From Burkholderiales bacterium (lineage in GTDB: Bacteria > Pseudomonadota > Gammaproteobacteria > Burkholderiales > Burkholderiaceae_C): a DNA stretch of 64,000 bases. The notes under the pieces are model-generated. The model did not search any database and was not told the origin of the DNA. It saw nothing but the letters and a program-made list of their open reading frames with translations. Positions 8,185-19,033 of the stretch are shown here, piece by piece; the stretch's first letter is position 1, and each line of letters begins with the position of its first letter. The translations under genes and the position numbers were made by a program. The stretch is from the NCBI GenBank assembly GCA_016703325.1, contig JADJCH010000040.1:1-64000 (forward strand). Direction: 5' to 3'.

Positions 8185-9231
8185 ATGTCCAGCAGCTCCG
8201 CCCTGCGCCTGTCGGTGCTCGACCAATCGGCGGCCCGGGCCGGCTTCGGCGAGGACGATGCCATCCGCGACACGCTCGATCTGGCCCAGCACTGCGAGGC
8301 GCTGGGTTACCAGCGCTTCTGGGTCAGCGAACACCACGGGCTGCCCACCATCGTCGGCTCCGCGCCGGAGATCCTGCTGGCCGCCCTGGCGGTGCGCACC
8401 CGGCACATGCGCATCGGCAGCGCGGGGGTGATGCTGCCGCACTACTCGGCCTTCAAGGTGGCCGAGCAGTTCCGGGTGCTGGACGCGCTGGCGCCGGGCC
8501 GCATCGACCTGGGGGTCGGCCGGGCTCCCGGCAGCGACGGCCGCACCGCCCGGGCACTCAATCCCCATGCGGCCCCGGGGGCCGACAACTTCCCCGAGCA
8601 GGTGCTGGACCTGCAGGCCTGGGTCGGTGGTGCGGCACACCAGGGTTTGCTGGCGCATCCGCGACCGCCGCTGGAGTCGGTGGGGCAGCCCGAACGCAGC
8701 CCGCAGCTCTGGATGCTCGGCAGTTCCGATTACGGCGCGCAGCTGGCGGCCCATTTCGGCCTGCCCTATGCCTTTGCCTACTTCTTCATGGACGGCCAGG
8801 GCGCAGAGCAGGCGATGCGGTTGTACCAGCAGCTCTACCGTCCCAGCCCCCGCCACCCCCGACCGCAGGCCACACTCTGTGTCTGGGCGCTGGTGGCCGC
8901 GGACGAATCGGAAGCCCGTCACCACGCCCTCAGTCGCGAGCGCTGGCGCATCGACCGCGCACGTGGCCGCCTCGGGCCACTGCTGCCACCGCAGGAGGTG
9001 GCCGCCAGGGGCTGGACCGACGAGGAACTGGCCCACCTGGCCCCGATGCGACGTGCAGCCTTCGTCGGCAACCCGGCGCAGGTGGGCGCTGCCCTGCGGC
9101 AGCTGGCCTCCACCTACAGCCTGGACGAACTTGTCATCAACACCTGGGCCTACGATCCGGCGGTGCGGCGGCGCTCCTACGAGCTGTTGGCGGCAGAATT
9201 CGAGCTGCCTCGCTGGCCCACTCCGGCCTGA
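8185..9231 (+). CDS. Luciferase-like (LLM) flavin-dependent oxidoreductase
   Basis: A 348-residue TIM-barrel protein of the bacterial luciferase superfamily, group of alkanal monooxygenase-like proteins such as E. coli YhbW. Family features are LSVLDQSAARAG at the N-terminus, FWVSEHHGLPTIVGSAPEIL, GSAGVMLPHYSAFKVAEQFR, DLGVGRAPGSDGRTA, and a C-terminal GNPAQVGAALRQL segment. It should use reduced FMN and oxygen on an unknown substrate. The start at 8185 is chosen over an upstream in-frame GTG/ATG because the LSVLDQS strand begins the fold and GAGG precedes it. Confidence 0.88.
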   Translation: MSSSSALRLSVLDQSAARAGFGEDDAIRDTLDLAQHCEALGYQRFWVSEHHGLPTIVGSAPEILLAALAVRTRHMRIGSAGVMLPHYSAFKVAEQFRVLDALAPGRIDLGVGRAPGSDGRTARALNPHAAPGADNFPEQVLDLQAWVGGAAHQGLLAHPRPPLESVGQPERSPQLWMLGSSDYGAQLAAHFGLPYAFAYFFMDGQGAEQAMRLYQQLYRPSPRHPRPQATLCVWALVAADESEARHHALSRERWRIDRARGRLGPLLPPQEVAARGWTDEELAHLAPMRRAAFVGNPAQVGAALRQLASTYSLDELVINTWAYDPAVRRRSYELLAAEFELPRWPTPA

Positions 9232-9299
9232 CTCCCCGCCCGACCGGCCCGGGAAACCGGGGAAAGTGCTCCAGCCACACCTTTCGCCCCACGCTCCAG

Positions 9300-9560
9300 A
9301 TGCCCATGACTGCCACCCCGTCCAGCTCCGCCGCCACACCTTTCCTGTTGCGCGGTGAGCACATCACGCTGGACGCACTGCTCAAGGCCACCGGGCTGGT
9401 GGGCAGCGGCGGCCATGCCAAACTGCTGATCACGTCGGGAGACGTGCTCGTCGATGGCAGCCCCGAAACGCGCCGCGGCCGCAAGCTTCGGGGAGGGGAG
9501 TGGGTGTCGGTGCAGGATCGCTCCTTCCTGATCCAGGCCGAAACGCCACAACCGGGCTGA
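9300..9560 (+). CDS. S4 domain RNA-binding protein, YbcJ family
   Basis: An 86-residue protein consisting almost only of an S4-like fold: HITLDALLKATGLVGSGGHA, then ITSGDVLVDGSPETRRGRKL and a short beta end. It matches the small YbcJ proteins of E. coli, which are thought to bind RNA. Two ATGs (9300 and 9306) are possible, differing by two residues. It lies 68 bp behind the LLM gene and 32 bp before the next gene, on the same strand. Confidence 0.85.
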   Translation: MPMTATPSSSAATPFLLRGEHITLDALLKATGLVGSGGHAKLLITSGDVLVDGSPETRRGRKLRGGEWVSVQDRSFLIQAETPQPG

Positions 9561-9592
9561 GCCCGCAGCGCCGACCGGCCCCGACCCACACC

Positions 9593-10393
9593 ATGCCCGA
9601 AGGATTCATCGCCCGCTGGGATCCCGCCAAAGGTCAGGGGTTGTTGAGGGTGCACCTGCACGACCTGGCAGAACTGCCCTTCAATTCCGCCGACCTGGAA
9701 CTGGGCGCAAGGCAGCCACGCGTGGGCATGGCGGTTCACTTCGACCTGGAAACCCGTGCCGGTGGGCCGCCGCGGGCCCTGCGCATACGCCCCTGGGACA
9801 GCGACGGGGCCGAGCGCTCAGCACAAGCCGGCCCGACCACGCGGCGCAGCGGCACCACGCCGGGCGTGCTTCTGAGCACCGACAGCACCCAGAGCACCGA
9901 TCTCGGACCGCCCGGGCGCAGCGCCCGCACAACGCGATCGCAGCGCCTGTCCACCCGCACCGGCCCGGTCCTGGCGACACGACCTGCAGCCCTGCAACCC
10001 TCCCCCCCACTCCAGCCGAGTCGCCAGGTGCCGCTGGGCCCGGTCTGGCCGGGTGCCCTCTTGATCGCGGGGTACATCACGCTGCTGCTGGCAGGCACCT
10101 CGGCGGGGCGCTGGCCAATCTGGCTCGCCGCGTTGGCCCCCCTGCTGTGGTTGTTGAGCAGCCTGGCCTACTGGTACGACCGCCATGGCGCCCGCACCCG
10201 AGACCTGCGGGAAAGGGAACTCGGGCTGCACCTGCTGGATCTGATGGGCGGCTGGCCCGGGGGCTGGCTGGCAATGCGCTGGTTTCACCTCAAGGTGCGG
10301 CGCCCGGAGTTCCGTTTCAGGTTTCGATTGACCGTGGTCCTGCATCTGCTGGGACTGGTGCTGATGACCGCACTCAGCCACGGTCGCTCCTGA
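9593..10393 (+). CDS. Cold-shock-like domain fused to DUF1294 membrane domain
   Basis: The 266-residue protein begins MPEGFIARWDPAKGQGLLRV, the start of a cold-shock-type beta barrel, but with a weakly conserved RNP region. About 70 disordered residues follow, then two hydrophobic helices (about 145-190) and the DUF1294 block GGWPGGWLAMRWFHLKVRRP, ending in a last hydrophobic helix. This domain pair is common in proteobacteria. The membrane part is of unknown function. The start at 9593 is the only one that begins the CSD. Confidence 0.8.
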   Translation: MPEGFIARWDPAKGQGLLRVHLHDLAELPFNSADLELGARQPRVGMAVHFDLETRAGGPPRALRIRPWDSDGAERSAQAGPTTRRSGTTPGVLLSTDSTQSTDLGPPGRSARTTRSQRLSTRTGPVLATRPAALQPSPPLQPSRQVPLGPVWPGALLIAGYITLLLAGTSAGRWPIWLAALAPLLWLLSSLAYWYDRHGARTRDLRERELGLHLLDLMGGWPGGWLAMRWFHLKVRRPEFRFRFRLTVVLHLLGLVLMTALSHGRS

Positions 10394-10474
10394 GCGCCCC
10401 CAAGGGCCGGGCAATGCCCGTCCCGGCCCCCCGTGGGGGCGCAAGAAAACTTGGGGCGGCCCAGCGTTTTCTTG
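10394..10474. terminator. Two adjacent strong hairpins after the DUF1294 gene
   Basis: The first stem has arms GCGCCCCC (10394-10401) and GGGGGCGC (10435-10442). The second has arms CAAGAAAAC (10442-10450) and GTTTTCTTG (10466-10474) with more pairing inside (TGGG/CCCA). The second stem supplies A-rich and T-rich arms, so it could end transcription from either side. The arrangement may be a dispersed element, which a genome-wide search would show. Confidence 0.5.
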
Positions 10475-10623
10475 AGAGGAAACCCGCGGCGGACGGGCCT
10501 GACCCTTGGGTTCCGGAGCAGAGCCTCCACATCCCCCTTACCATCCAGGTCGGTGCCGCCTTGCGCACCGCGGACGCTCCTGAAAGGGAGTTGTTCCCCC
10601 TTCGACAACGAAAGAGCCCCTCC

Positions 10624-11586
10624 ATGAAGCAGCAGTTGCCGGCAGCCCTCATCCTGAGCCTGACCCTGGCGCTCACTCCCACCCTGTCCGAGGCCAAGCG
10701 CCTGGGTTCCGGTGGCATGCAGCGCAGTGCGCCGACCCAGTCCGCTCCGGCAGCACCGGCGGGCAAACCGGCCCAGCAGGCGCAGCCCGCCCAGCAGCAG
10801 GCGCAGCCGGGCACACCCGCTGCGGCTGCAGCGCCAGCGGCCGCGGCAGCCGGCAAACGCTCCTGGATGGGTCCGATCGCCGGCCTGGCCGCAGGCCTGG
10901 GCATCGCCGCCCTGCTCAGCCACTTCGGCCTGGGTGAAGCCTTTGCCAACGGCATGATGATGCTGTTGCTGGTGCTGGCGGTCGCCGCACTGGGCTTCTG
11001 GCTGATGCGCCGCCTGGGTCGCAACAAGACGGCCACCAGCGGCGCCGGCCCCTTCCAGCCCGCCTATGCGGGCGGCCTGGGTTCCGCCTCCCAGGAGCCG
11101 ACACCGCAGTCCATGAACCGCCAGGCGCAGGCGCCGTGGAACACCGCCCCTGGCAGTGCCGCGGCCAGCTTCGCCTCAGGTGCTGCGGCTGTCGGCAACA
11201 CCGGTCCGGCCCTGCCGCCGGACTTCGACCGGGCAGGTTTCGAACGCCTGGCCAAGCTGATCTTCATCCGCCTGCAGGCGGCCAACGACAAGGCCGACCT
11301 GAACGACCTGCGCCGCTTCACGACGCCGGAGATGTTTGCCTCCATCCGCCTGGACCTGCAGAACCGCGGCGATGCGCTGCAGCAGACCGACGTGCAGCAG
11401 GTGGACGCCGAGGTCATCGATCTGGTGCAGGAAGGCGGCATGGACATCGTCAGCGTGCGCTACCACGGCCTGATCCGCGAGGAAGCCCACGGCAGCGTGA
11501 TGCCCTTCGATGAAATCTGGCATCTGGTCAAGCCGCAGGAAGGTGCAGGGGACTGGGCGATTGCGGGCATCCAGGCCCGCAGCTGA
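10624..11586 (+). CDS. Tim44-like domain protein
   Basis: The 320-residue protein starts with a signal-like segment (LPAALILSLTLALTPTLSEA), then a basic stretch KRLGSGGMQRS and about 60 residues rich in Ala, Gln and Pro. Next come two hydrophobic stretches near 80-130 (GPIAGLAAGLGIAALLSHFG and MMMLLLVLAVAALGFWL). The C-terminal 140 residues are a Tim44-like domain (FERLAKLIFIRLQAANDKAD through FDEIWHLVKP). Bacterial members are membrane-associated and uncharacterised. The mitochondrial homologue anchors an import motor, and no such role can be assumed here. Confidence 0.85.
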   Translation: MKQQLPAALILSLTLALTPTLSEAKRLGSGGMQRSAPTQSAPAAPAGKPAQQAQPAQQQAQPGTPAAAAAPAAAAAGKRSWMGPIAGLAAGLGIAALLSHFGLGEAFANGMMMLLLVLAVAALGFWLMRRLGRNKTATSGAGPFQPAYAGGLGSASQEPTPQSMNRQAQAPWNTAPGSAAASFASGAAAVGNTGPALPPDFDRAGFERLAKLIFIRLQAANDKADLNDLRRFTTPEMFASIRLDLQNRGDALQQTDVQQVDAEVIDLVQEGGMDIVSVRYHGLIREEAHGSVMPFDEIWHLVKPQEGAGDWAIAGIQARS

Positions 11587-11616
11587 GTGCTGCCGGCCGC
11601 CGCGGGCCGACCGCCG

Positions 11617-12858
11617 TCAGACGACGACCCGCAAACCGGCGTCCTCGGCCGCATGGGCCGCGGCCACGGACTCCCTCGGCGGCAAGTCGGCAGCACGCGC
11701 AAGACGATCTCGACCGCTGGACTTCGCCAGATAGAGAGCACGGTCAGCCTGCCGGTAGAGTTGTTCGGCAAGCGTTGACAGTGCGGCCACATCCCGCTGC
11801 GGGCGGCAGACTGCCACCCCGGCGGAGACGGTCAGGCGCACCGCCTGGAAAGATTCGTCCAGCACCTGCAGCTCGCACACGGCGGCCAGCACCGACTCCG
11901 CGCACCGGCAGGCCGCAGTGTCGTCGCTGTGAGGAAGCACCATTGCGAACTCCTCGCCCCCCAGGCGGGCCAGGCTCTGCAGCGGTTGCAGCTGCGACCT
12001 GACCAACTGCGCAAACCTCTGCAGCACCTGATCGCCGATCTGGTGGCCATGCCGGTCGTTGATGCGCTTGAAGTGGTCCAGGTCCAGCAGCACCAGCGCC
12101 ACCGGCGACTGCCCGATGCGGCCCTGCTCCAGCGCCTGCCCCAGCCGAACGTCAGCGGCACGCCGGTTCCAGCACCCGGTGAGTGCATCGGTGTGGGCCA
12201 TGACCTCCATGCGTTGAGCGGCGCGCTCCAGGTTGGCCAGGGCAAAACCGAAGCCGCTGCCCAACAGGAAGATGTAGGCCGCCAGGAAAGCGATGCCCTG
12301 CCGGTTTCCATCCAGGATGCCCGTGGCATATGCAGAGGGAACGAGGTAGGCGTCCACGGCACGAAACAGGATGAAGATCACCGCAATCCACAGCGTGACA
12401 TTCACGCCGCGCATCAAGGGATTCAGACGGTCCTCACCAGAACTCAGCCACCAGAGGCTGGGCAACAAGAGCAGCACATGCGATGTGCTCACAATCGTGA
12501 CTCTGTGAGGTTGCGCCAACGGCAACACCAGCAAGAGAACCAAAGCCTGCAGACCGAGCCACCACCACAACCAGGGTGGCGGCGCCCTTCCCCGCAAGAA
12601 CCGGTGCAGTGCAGCAGCGTAGAAGGTCAGCGCCAACTCCGTTCCAAGGTTGCCCAGCACCAGCGACAACGGAGTCGGCATCCAGCCCCGGAGCAACACC
12701 GCCAGATAGCCCAGAGCCATGGCCCAGCTGCCCCGGTGCCAGTCGCGGATGGAGCGGTCGGTGCGCAGCGCGCCACGCTGCGCCAGCGACAGCAGAATCG
12801 CCAGCATCGCCGAGCCGACCGCCAACAAACCGAACATCGTCGGAAGGTGAAGGCTCAT
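11617..12858 (-). CDS. Membrane diguanylate cyclase, GGEEF with no I-site
   Basis: A 413-residue protein with about six transmembrane helices in residues 1-200 and a GGDEF domain behind them. The active-site loop reads LARLGGEEFAMVLPHSD, so it should make cyclic di-GMP from GTP, and the metal-binding LLDLDHFKRINDRHG is intact. The RxxD inhibitory site expected just before the loop is absent (LQSL there). The next upstream gene is a paralogue on the same strand, with the same topology and the same N-terminal pattern (LHLPTMFG here, LDIPTLLF there), so the pair arose by duplication. Confidence 0.88.
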   Translation of the reverse strand: MSLHLPTMFGLLAVGSAMLAILLSLAQRGALRTDRSIRDWHRGSWAMALGYLAVLLRGWMPTPLSLVLGNLGTELALTFYAAALHRFLRGRAPPPWLWWWLGLQALVLLLVLPLAQPHRVTIVSTSHVLLLLPSLWWLSSGEDRLNPLMRGVNVTLWIAVIFILFRAVDAYLVPSAYATGILDGNRQGIAFLAAYIFLLGSGFGFALANLERAAQRMEVMAHTDALTGCWNRRAADVRLGQALEQGRIGQSPVALVLLDLDHFKRINDRHGHQIGDQVLQRFAQLVRSQLQPLQSLARLGGEEFAMVLPHSDDTAACRCAESVLAAVCELQVLDESFQAVRLTVSAGVAVCRPQRDVAALSTLAEQLYRQADRALYLAKSSGRDRLARAADLPPRESVAAAHAAEDAGLRVVV

Positions 12859-12871
12859 GCGAGGCGCGGCG

Positions 12872-14098
12872 TCAGTTCTCCGCGGCCCATGTGCCCACCT
12901 GCTGCATCAAGGCCGGCGCACACTCCACCCGGTTGCGGCCACCACGTTTGGCCCGGTAGAGCGCTTCGTCGGCACGGGAGTACAGGGATTCCGCCGTGAG
13001 CAGGTGATCCGCAGCACTCACGGCAATGCCGAGCGACACCGTGACCTGGGCGCCCCCCTGCGGCCTTGGCTCCTGCGCCTGCAGATCATGCAACAACTGG
13101 AGCGGCATGGCCTGCACCGCCAGGCGCACCTCCTCAGCCAGGCGCCGTGCGCCGGGGGCATCGGTGCCGGGCAACAACAGGGCGAACTCCTCGCCCCCCA
13201 TGCGCACGAATACGTCGGAAGCCCGCAACCGGCTGCGCACCACCTCGGCAAAGCGGCGCAGTGCCTCATCGCCCATGCGGTGGCCATGCTGATCGTTGAT
13301 CTGTTTGAAATGGTCCAGATCCATCAGCACCAGCGCCAGGGGCGAACGCTCGCGCTGGCCGCGCTGCAGCGCATGTTCGATCAAGGCATCCGCCGCGCCC
13401 CGGTTCAGGCAGCCGGTCAGCGCATCGTGTGAGGCCTGCTCCTCCATGCGTCGGGCCACCCGCTCGAAGTTGGCCAGCACAAAGCCGAAACCCGCGCCGA
13501 GGGGTCCGGCCAGGCAACTCAGCAGGACCAGCGACTGACCCAGGCTGGGCTGGAAGGGACCGCCGTACTCCCCTGGCGCCAGCAGCACGTGCACCGCCCG
13601 GGCGAAGAGGCTCAACATGGCAAATACCAGGGCCAACAGCATGGACCGCAAGGAGGCTTCGCGCCGCCGGCCACGCGTGGCCAGGGACCACAGCATCGGC
13701 AGGTAACACAGGCCCACAGCCAGGGAGATCACCAGCACCCGCGTGGCGTAGGGCTCGCCCAGCACCACAAACACCGCCAGCGCCGCAGCGCCGAACAGCC
13801 ACGCCACCGACGCAGGCGGGTCTGCGCCGTCGTTCAGGAAGCGGTGGATGGCAGTGGCGAACCGTGACTGTCCGGCCAGGATGGCCAGATTCGTGATCGC
13901 CACAGAGAGGCTTTCCGGGAACCCTGGCCTCAACAGCAGTGCCAGCAGACCCAGCAGCACCAGCCAGCTGCCCTGCGTCCATTCCCGCATCTCCCGGCTG
14001 CCACGCAGCAGACCATGGGTGGCCACGCTGAGTTCGATCACCAGCAGCCCGAAACAAAGCGCCACCGCAAACAGCAGCGTGGGGATGTCCAGTTGCAT
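12872..14098 (-). CDS. Membrane diguanylate cyclase, GGEEF with I-site
   Basis: A 408-residue paralogue of its downstream neighbour: six or so transmembrane helices, then a GGDEF domain with LMDLDHFKQINDQHG and the active loop FVRMGGEEFALLLPG. The sequence RASD five residues before the loop is a standard RxxD product-inhibition site. The start at 14098 (MQLDIPTLLF) is chosen because it aligns with the start of the neighbour. An ATG at 14137 would add 13 basic residues and cannot be excluded. The two genes are 13 bp apart and likely cotranscribed. Confidence 0.86.
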   Translation of the reverse strand: MQLDIPTLLFAVALCFGLLVIELSVATHGLLRGSREMREWTQGSWLVLLGLLALLLRPGFPESLSVAITNLAILAGQSRFATAIHRFLNDGADPPASVAWLFGAAALAVFVVLGEPYATRVLVISLAVGLCYLPMLWSLATRGRRREASLRSMLLALVFAMLSLFARAVHVLLAPGEYGGPFQPSLGQSLVLLSCLAGPLGAGFGFVLANFERVARRMEEQASHDALTGCLNRGAADALIEHALQRGQRERSPLALVLMDLDHFKQINDQHGHRMGDEALRRFAEVVRSRLRASDVFVRMGGEEFALLLPGTDAPGARRLAEEVRLAVQAMPLQLLHDLQAQEPRPQGGAQVTVSLGIAVSAADHLLTAESLYSRADEALYRAKRGGRNRVECAPALMQQVGTWAAEN

Positions 14099-14405
14099 GA
14101 CCTGCTGCAGGGCCGCCTGGGCCCGCCTCCTCTTCATTCTTGTCAGGCCGCTCGGTTCACTCAGCCCGGAAATGCAAGAGTATGCAATGCGTCCACCGAC
14201 CTCGGCACATCGGGTGCCGGCGCCCCGATGTTCGCAGCCGCGCCGTGATTCCCTCACGGCGCCTTGCGGTTGTTCGTGGAGAGGTCTGTCGCCAGTGCAC
14301 CACAACCGTCCTCAGGCAAAGGACTTCGGGGCGATCCGACTTGTGCAGTTCAGGATGGCTCGCGCACAGTCCACCGTGAAAACTTCACAACTTGCGGAGA
14401 GCCGG

Positions 14406-15218
14406 ATGGACATGACGTCGATTCACCAATTCCTGAGCACCACGGCCACCGAACTGGCCATCAAGGTGATGGCCGCCATTGCCTTCTGGATCATCGGCCG
14501 CTGGCTCATCGGCCGGGTGGTCGCCCTGATCCAGGCGGCGATGAACCGCAACCAGGTCGACCCGACGCTCACCAAGTACCTGGGCAACATCGTTGCCATC
14601 GCGCTGAACATCGCCCTGGTGCTGGGCATCCTGGGTTACTTCGGCATCCAGACCACCTCGTTTGCCGCCATCCTGGCCGGTGCCGGTGTGGCCGTGGGCG
14701 CCGCCTGGAGCGGCATGCTGGGCAACTTTGCGGCGGGTGCCTTCCTGCTGGTGCTGCGGCCCTTCAAGGTGGGTGACTTCATCGCCGCCGGCGGCATCAC
14801 CGGCACGGTGAAGGAGCTGGGCCTGTTCGGCACCACCATCGTCACCCCGGACAACGTGCACACCCTGGTGGGCAACGGCAAGGTGTTCGGCGACACCATC
14901 CAGAACTTCAGCACCAACCCCACCCGCCGGGTGGAGCGCACCGCCCTGCTGGCCAACGGTGTCGATCCGCTGGACGCCATCGCCCGCTTCAAGGCGGCCG
15001 TCGCGCAGATCCCCAACGTGACCACCAACCCGGCTCCGGAGGTCAGCCTGCTGGACTTCCGCCTGGAGGGCACGGTCATCGCCGTGCGGCCCTACACCCA
15101 CACCGACCACTACTGGCAGGTGTACTTCGACACCAACGAGGCCATTGCCCGGGTCTGCAAGGAAGCCGGCTGGCCGGTGCCGGCCGGCACGCAGATCCAC
15201 AAGGTGATCAGCGCCTGA
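14406..15218 (+). CDS. mscS: Small-conductance mechanosensitive channel, MscS family
   Basis: A 270-residue inner-membrane channel that opens under tension and releases solutes on hypo-osmotic shock. Three hydrophobic helices are followed by the MscS pore helix signature (AAILAGAGVAVGAAWSGMLGN) and the beta domain (FKVGDFIAAGGITGTVKELG; TIVTPDNVHTLVGNG). Length matches E. coli MscS (286). The start at 14406 has GGAG about seven bases upstream and a good N-terminal alignment. It is transcribed divergently from the GGDEF pair across about 300 bp, in which I see no clear operator. Confidence 0.93.
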   Translation: MDMTSIHQFLSTTATELAIKVMAAIAFWIIGRWLIGRVVALIQAAMNRNQVDPTLTKYLGNIVAIALNIALVLGILGYFGIQTTSFAAILAGAGVAVGAAWSGMLGNFAAGAFLLVLRPFKVGDFIAAGGITGTVKELGLFGTTIVTPDNVHTLVGNGKVFGDTIQNFSTNPTRRVERTALLANGVDPLDAIARFKAAVAQIPNVTTNPAPEVSLLDFRLEGTVIAVRPYTHTDHYWQVYFDTNEAIARVCKEAGWPVPAGTQIHKVISA

Positions 15219-15598
15219 TCGGCCTCTGATCGGCCTCAACGCGCCCACCGGGTTGGTGCGGCGCAGCAAACTCAGCCGTACTGTGTTACAGTGCGCGCTG
15301 CACGCCCCCGCACGGGGGCGTTGCTGTTTCGTTCATCCCCTCTGACCTTCCTCTTTCCCCTCTTCCCGCACAGGGCTCCGCCCGGAGTCTGCGGGATGGC
15401 AGGCGCGGTCGGCGGCGATGCTGTTCGACCCCGCGGGGTGACCTCCCGCCTGACCCTGGCCCGATCGCTGCAGCCACCGACCTGTGCTGTACCGAGCGGA
15501 GTCGGCCCTGCACCCGCTGCGATGCCTTTTGCTGTTGGCACGCGCGGGATTGGCTTGCTGCTGCCCTGCAGTTCAAGCCGACCTGAAAGTTGGAATTG
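15219..15598 (+). promoter_or_regulatory. Long leader of the DEAD-box helicase gene with a GC hairpin
   Basis: These 380 bases hold no supported gene. Near the upstream end is a possible -10 (TACAGT, about 15290). A perfect 8-bp stem, CGCCCCCG/CGGGGGCG (15303-15320), with a U-rich tail (TTGCTGTTT) follows. It could terminate the mscS transcript or attenuate the helicase. If the promoter is right, the helicase mRNA carries a leader of nearly 300 nt, a pattern seen in other cold-regulated RNA helicase genes. Confidence 0.4.
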
Positions 15599-17458
<1,860 letters not shown>

Positions 17459-17470
17459 GGCTGGGCGGAC

Positions 17471-19033
17471 TCAGTCTGGGCTGCGAGGTGTCCAGCGCAC
17501 CTCGGCAGCCAGGCCCGGTTCGGCCAGGGACAGGGTCAACCGGCCACCATGGGCCTCGGCGATCTGGCGGCACAGCGTGAGGCCGAGCCCCACCCCGCCG
17601 CTGCGCCGCCCGCGGTCCGAATCCGGGCGGTAAAAGGCTTCGGTCAGACGCGGCAACTGCTCGAGACCGACGCCGGGCCCGTGATCGCGCACCCTCAGGC
17701 GCAGCTCCGTCCCCGACCGGGATAACTGCACCTCCACCGGCCAGGCTTCCACGGCCCATGCGTCCGCCGGCCGCCCATGCCGCAGCGCATTGCCCACCAG
17801 GTTGCGCACCAGCACCCGCCAGCGTGCCGCATCCACCGCCACCGGGCCGATCGAGCCGTCCAGCTCGAAATGCAGCGGCAGCGGCGACGGACCTCCTGCT
17901 TCTGCGGTCAATGCGATCGCCTCCTGCACCTCCTCGGCCGCCGCGCGCACCAGCGCAGCCAGGTCGGTGGACTCCAACTGCAGGGCGCGATGGCCGGCGC
18001 TCAAGCGCTCGCTTTCCAGCAGGTCGGAGATGAGATCGCGCATCTCGCCCAGATCGCGCAGCAGCGCCTCCCGGGCGGGGCCATCGTCCACCAGTTCCGC
18101 ATTCAACCGCGCGCGAGTCAGGGGTGAACGCAGCTCATGGCTGATGGCCAGCAACAGCGCCCGTTTGGCGTCCAGCATGCCGAGCAGCTGGGAGGCCATG
18201 GTGTTGATGTGCCCCGCCAGTTCCCCCAGCTCATCGCGGCGGCGCTGCGGGATCGGTGCGGCAAAGTCGCCGCCGCCAAAACGCTGGGCTCCCCTGGCGA
18301 TGTCGTCGAGCGGGCGCAGCCAGCGACTCACCACCGCATAGGCCACGGCTGTCAGCCCGAGCAGCAGCGCCAGCGTCAGCCAGCCGATGAAGCGGGGGCG
18401 CTCCCGCCAGGGCACCCGCGCCAGACCCACATGGATGCGGTGCCCATCGGCCGTGGCCCGACTGAGCAACAGCCAGCCGCGCTCCTCGGCACCGGCCGGC
18501 CCCTCCTGTGGATCCACCGGCTCGACGGTTTCGCCCGGGCGCATCCCCGACCCCATGCCGTTGCGCCGCCACGGCACTCGCCCCTCGTCCTCAGGCCCCT
18601 CCTGGGACCCTTCCACAGCTCCGTCCCGGCCCGCCATGCGCCGGTGGTGCTCCGCCATGCGGCGGTGGTACTCGGAGGCCGCCTCCGAGCTGGGCCGCCG
18701 GAAAGGCGACGGCAGGGGCTGCAATGCGCTGGACTCCCAGTTCACCTGCGGGCCCTCGATGCGCAGGTACAGTGGCAGGCGCTCGACCAGGGCCTGTGCC
18801 CGCGCCACGTCGGGCGGGCTGCCGATGTCGGCCACCAGCCGGTCGACATAGTCGGCCACCAGGGGCCGGATCAGACCGCGCCAGCCACCGCCGATGGCGC
18901 GCTGCATGCCCCCGGCCCCCACCGCCACGATGGCCACTGCCAGCAACAGGAACAGCGCCACGATGCGCAACCGCAGGCTGTGGCCCAGGCGCTTCAGGCG
19001 GGACACCCAGCCTGCGGGGGCCGCCCCCGTCAT
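17471..19033 (-). CDS. Sensor histidine kinase, EnvZ/CpxA type
   Basis: A 520-residue inner-membrane kinase: first transmembrane helix near residues 22-45, a periplasmic domain of about 170 residues with an Arg/Glu/His-rich insert, second helix near 215-235, HAMP (SRWLRPLDDIARGAQRFG), HisKA box with the phospho-acceptor in ISHELRSPLTRARLN, and the ATPase boxes LVRNLVGNALRHG (N), VRDHGPGVG (G1) and GGVGLGLTLCRQIAEAHGG (G2). It overlaps its response regulator by 4 bp (ATGA), so the two are translationally coupled. The neighbouring Spy/CpxP-like gene suggests envelope-stress sensing. Confidence 0.92.
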   Translation of the reverse strand: MTGAAPAGWVSRLKRLGHSLRLRIVALFLLLAVAIVAVGAGGMQRAIGGGWRGLIRPLVADYVDRLVADIGSPPDVARAQALVERLPLYLRIEGPQVNWESSALQPLPSPFRRPSSEAASEYHRRMAEHHRRMAGRDGAVEGSQEGPEDEGRVPWRRNGMGSGMRPGETVEPVDPQEGPAGAEERGWLLLSRATADGHRIHVGLARVPWRERPRFIGWLTLALLLGLTAVAYAVVSRWLRPLDDIARGAQRFGGGDFAAPIPQRRRDELGELAGHINTMASQLLGMLDAKRALLLAISHELRSPLTRARLNAELVDDGPAREALLRDLGEMRDLISDLLESERLSAGHRALQLESTDLAALVRAAAEEVQEAIALTAEAGGPSPLPLHFELDGSIGPVAVDAARWRVLVRNLVGNALRHGRPADAWAVEAWPVEVQLSRSGTELRLRVRDHGPGVGLEQLPRLTEAFYRPDSDRGRRSGGVGLGLTLCRQIAEAHGGRLTLSLAEPGLAAEVRWTPRSPD

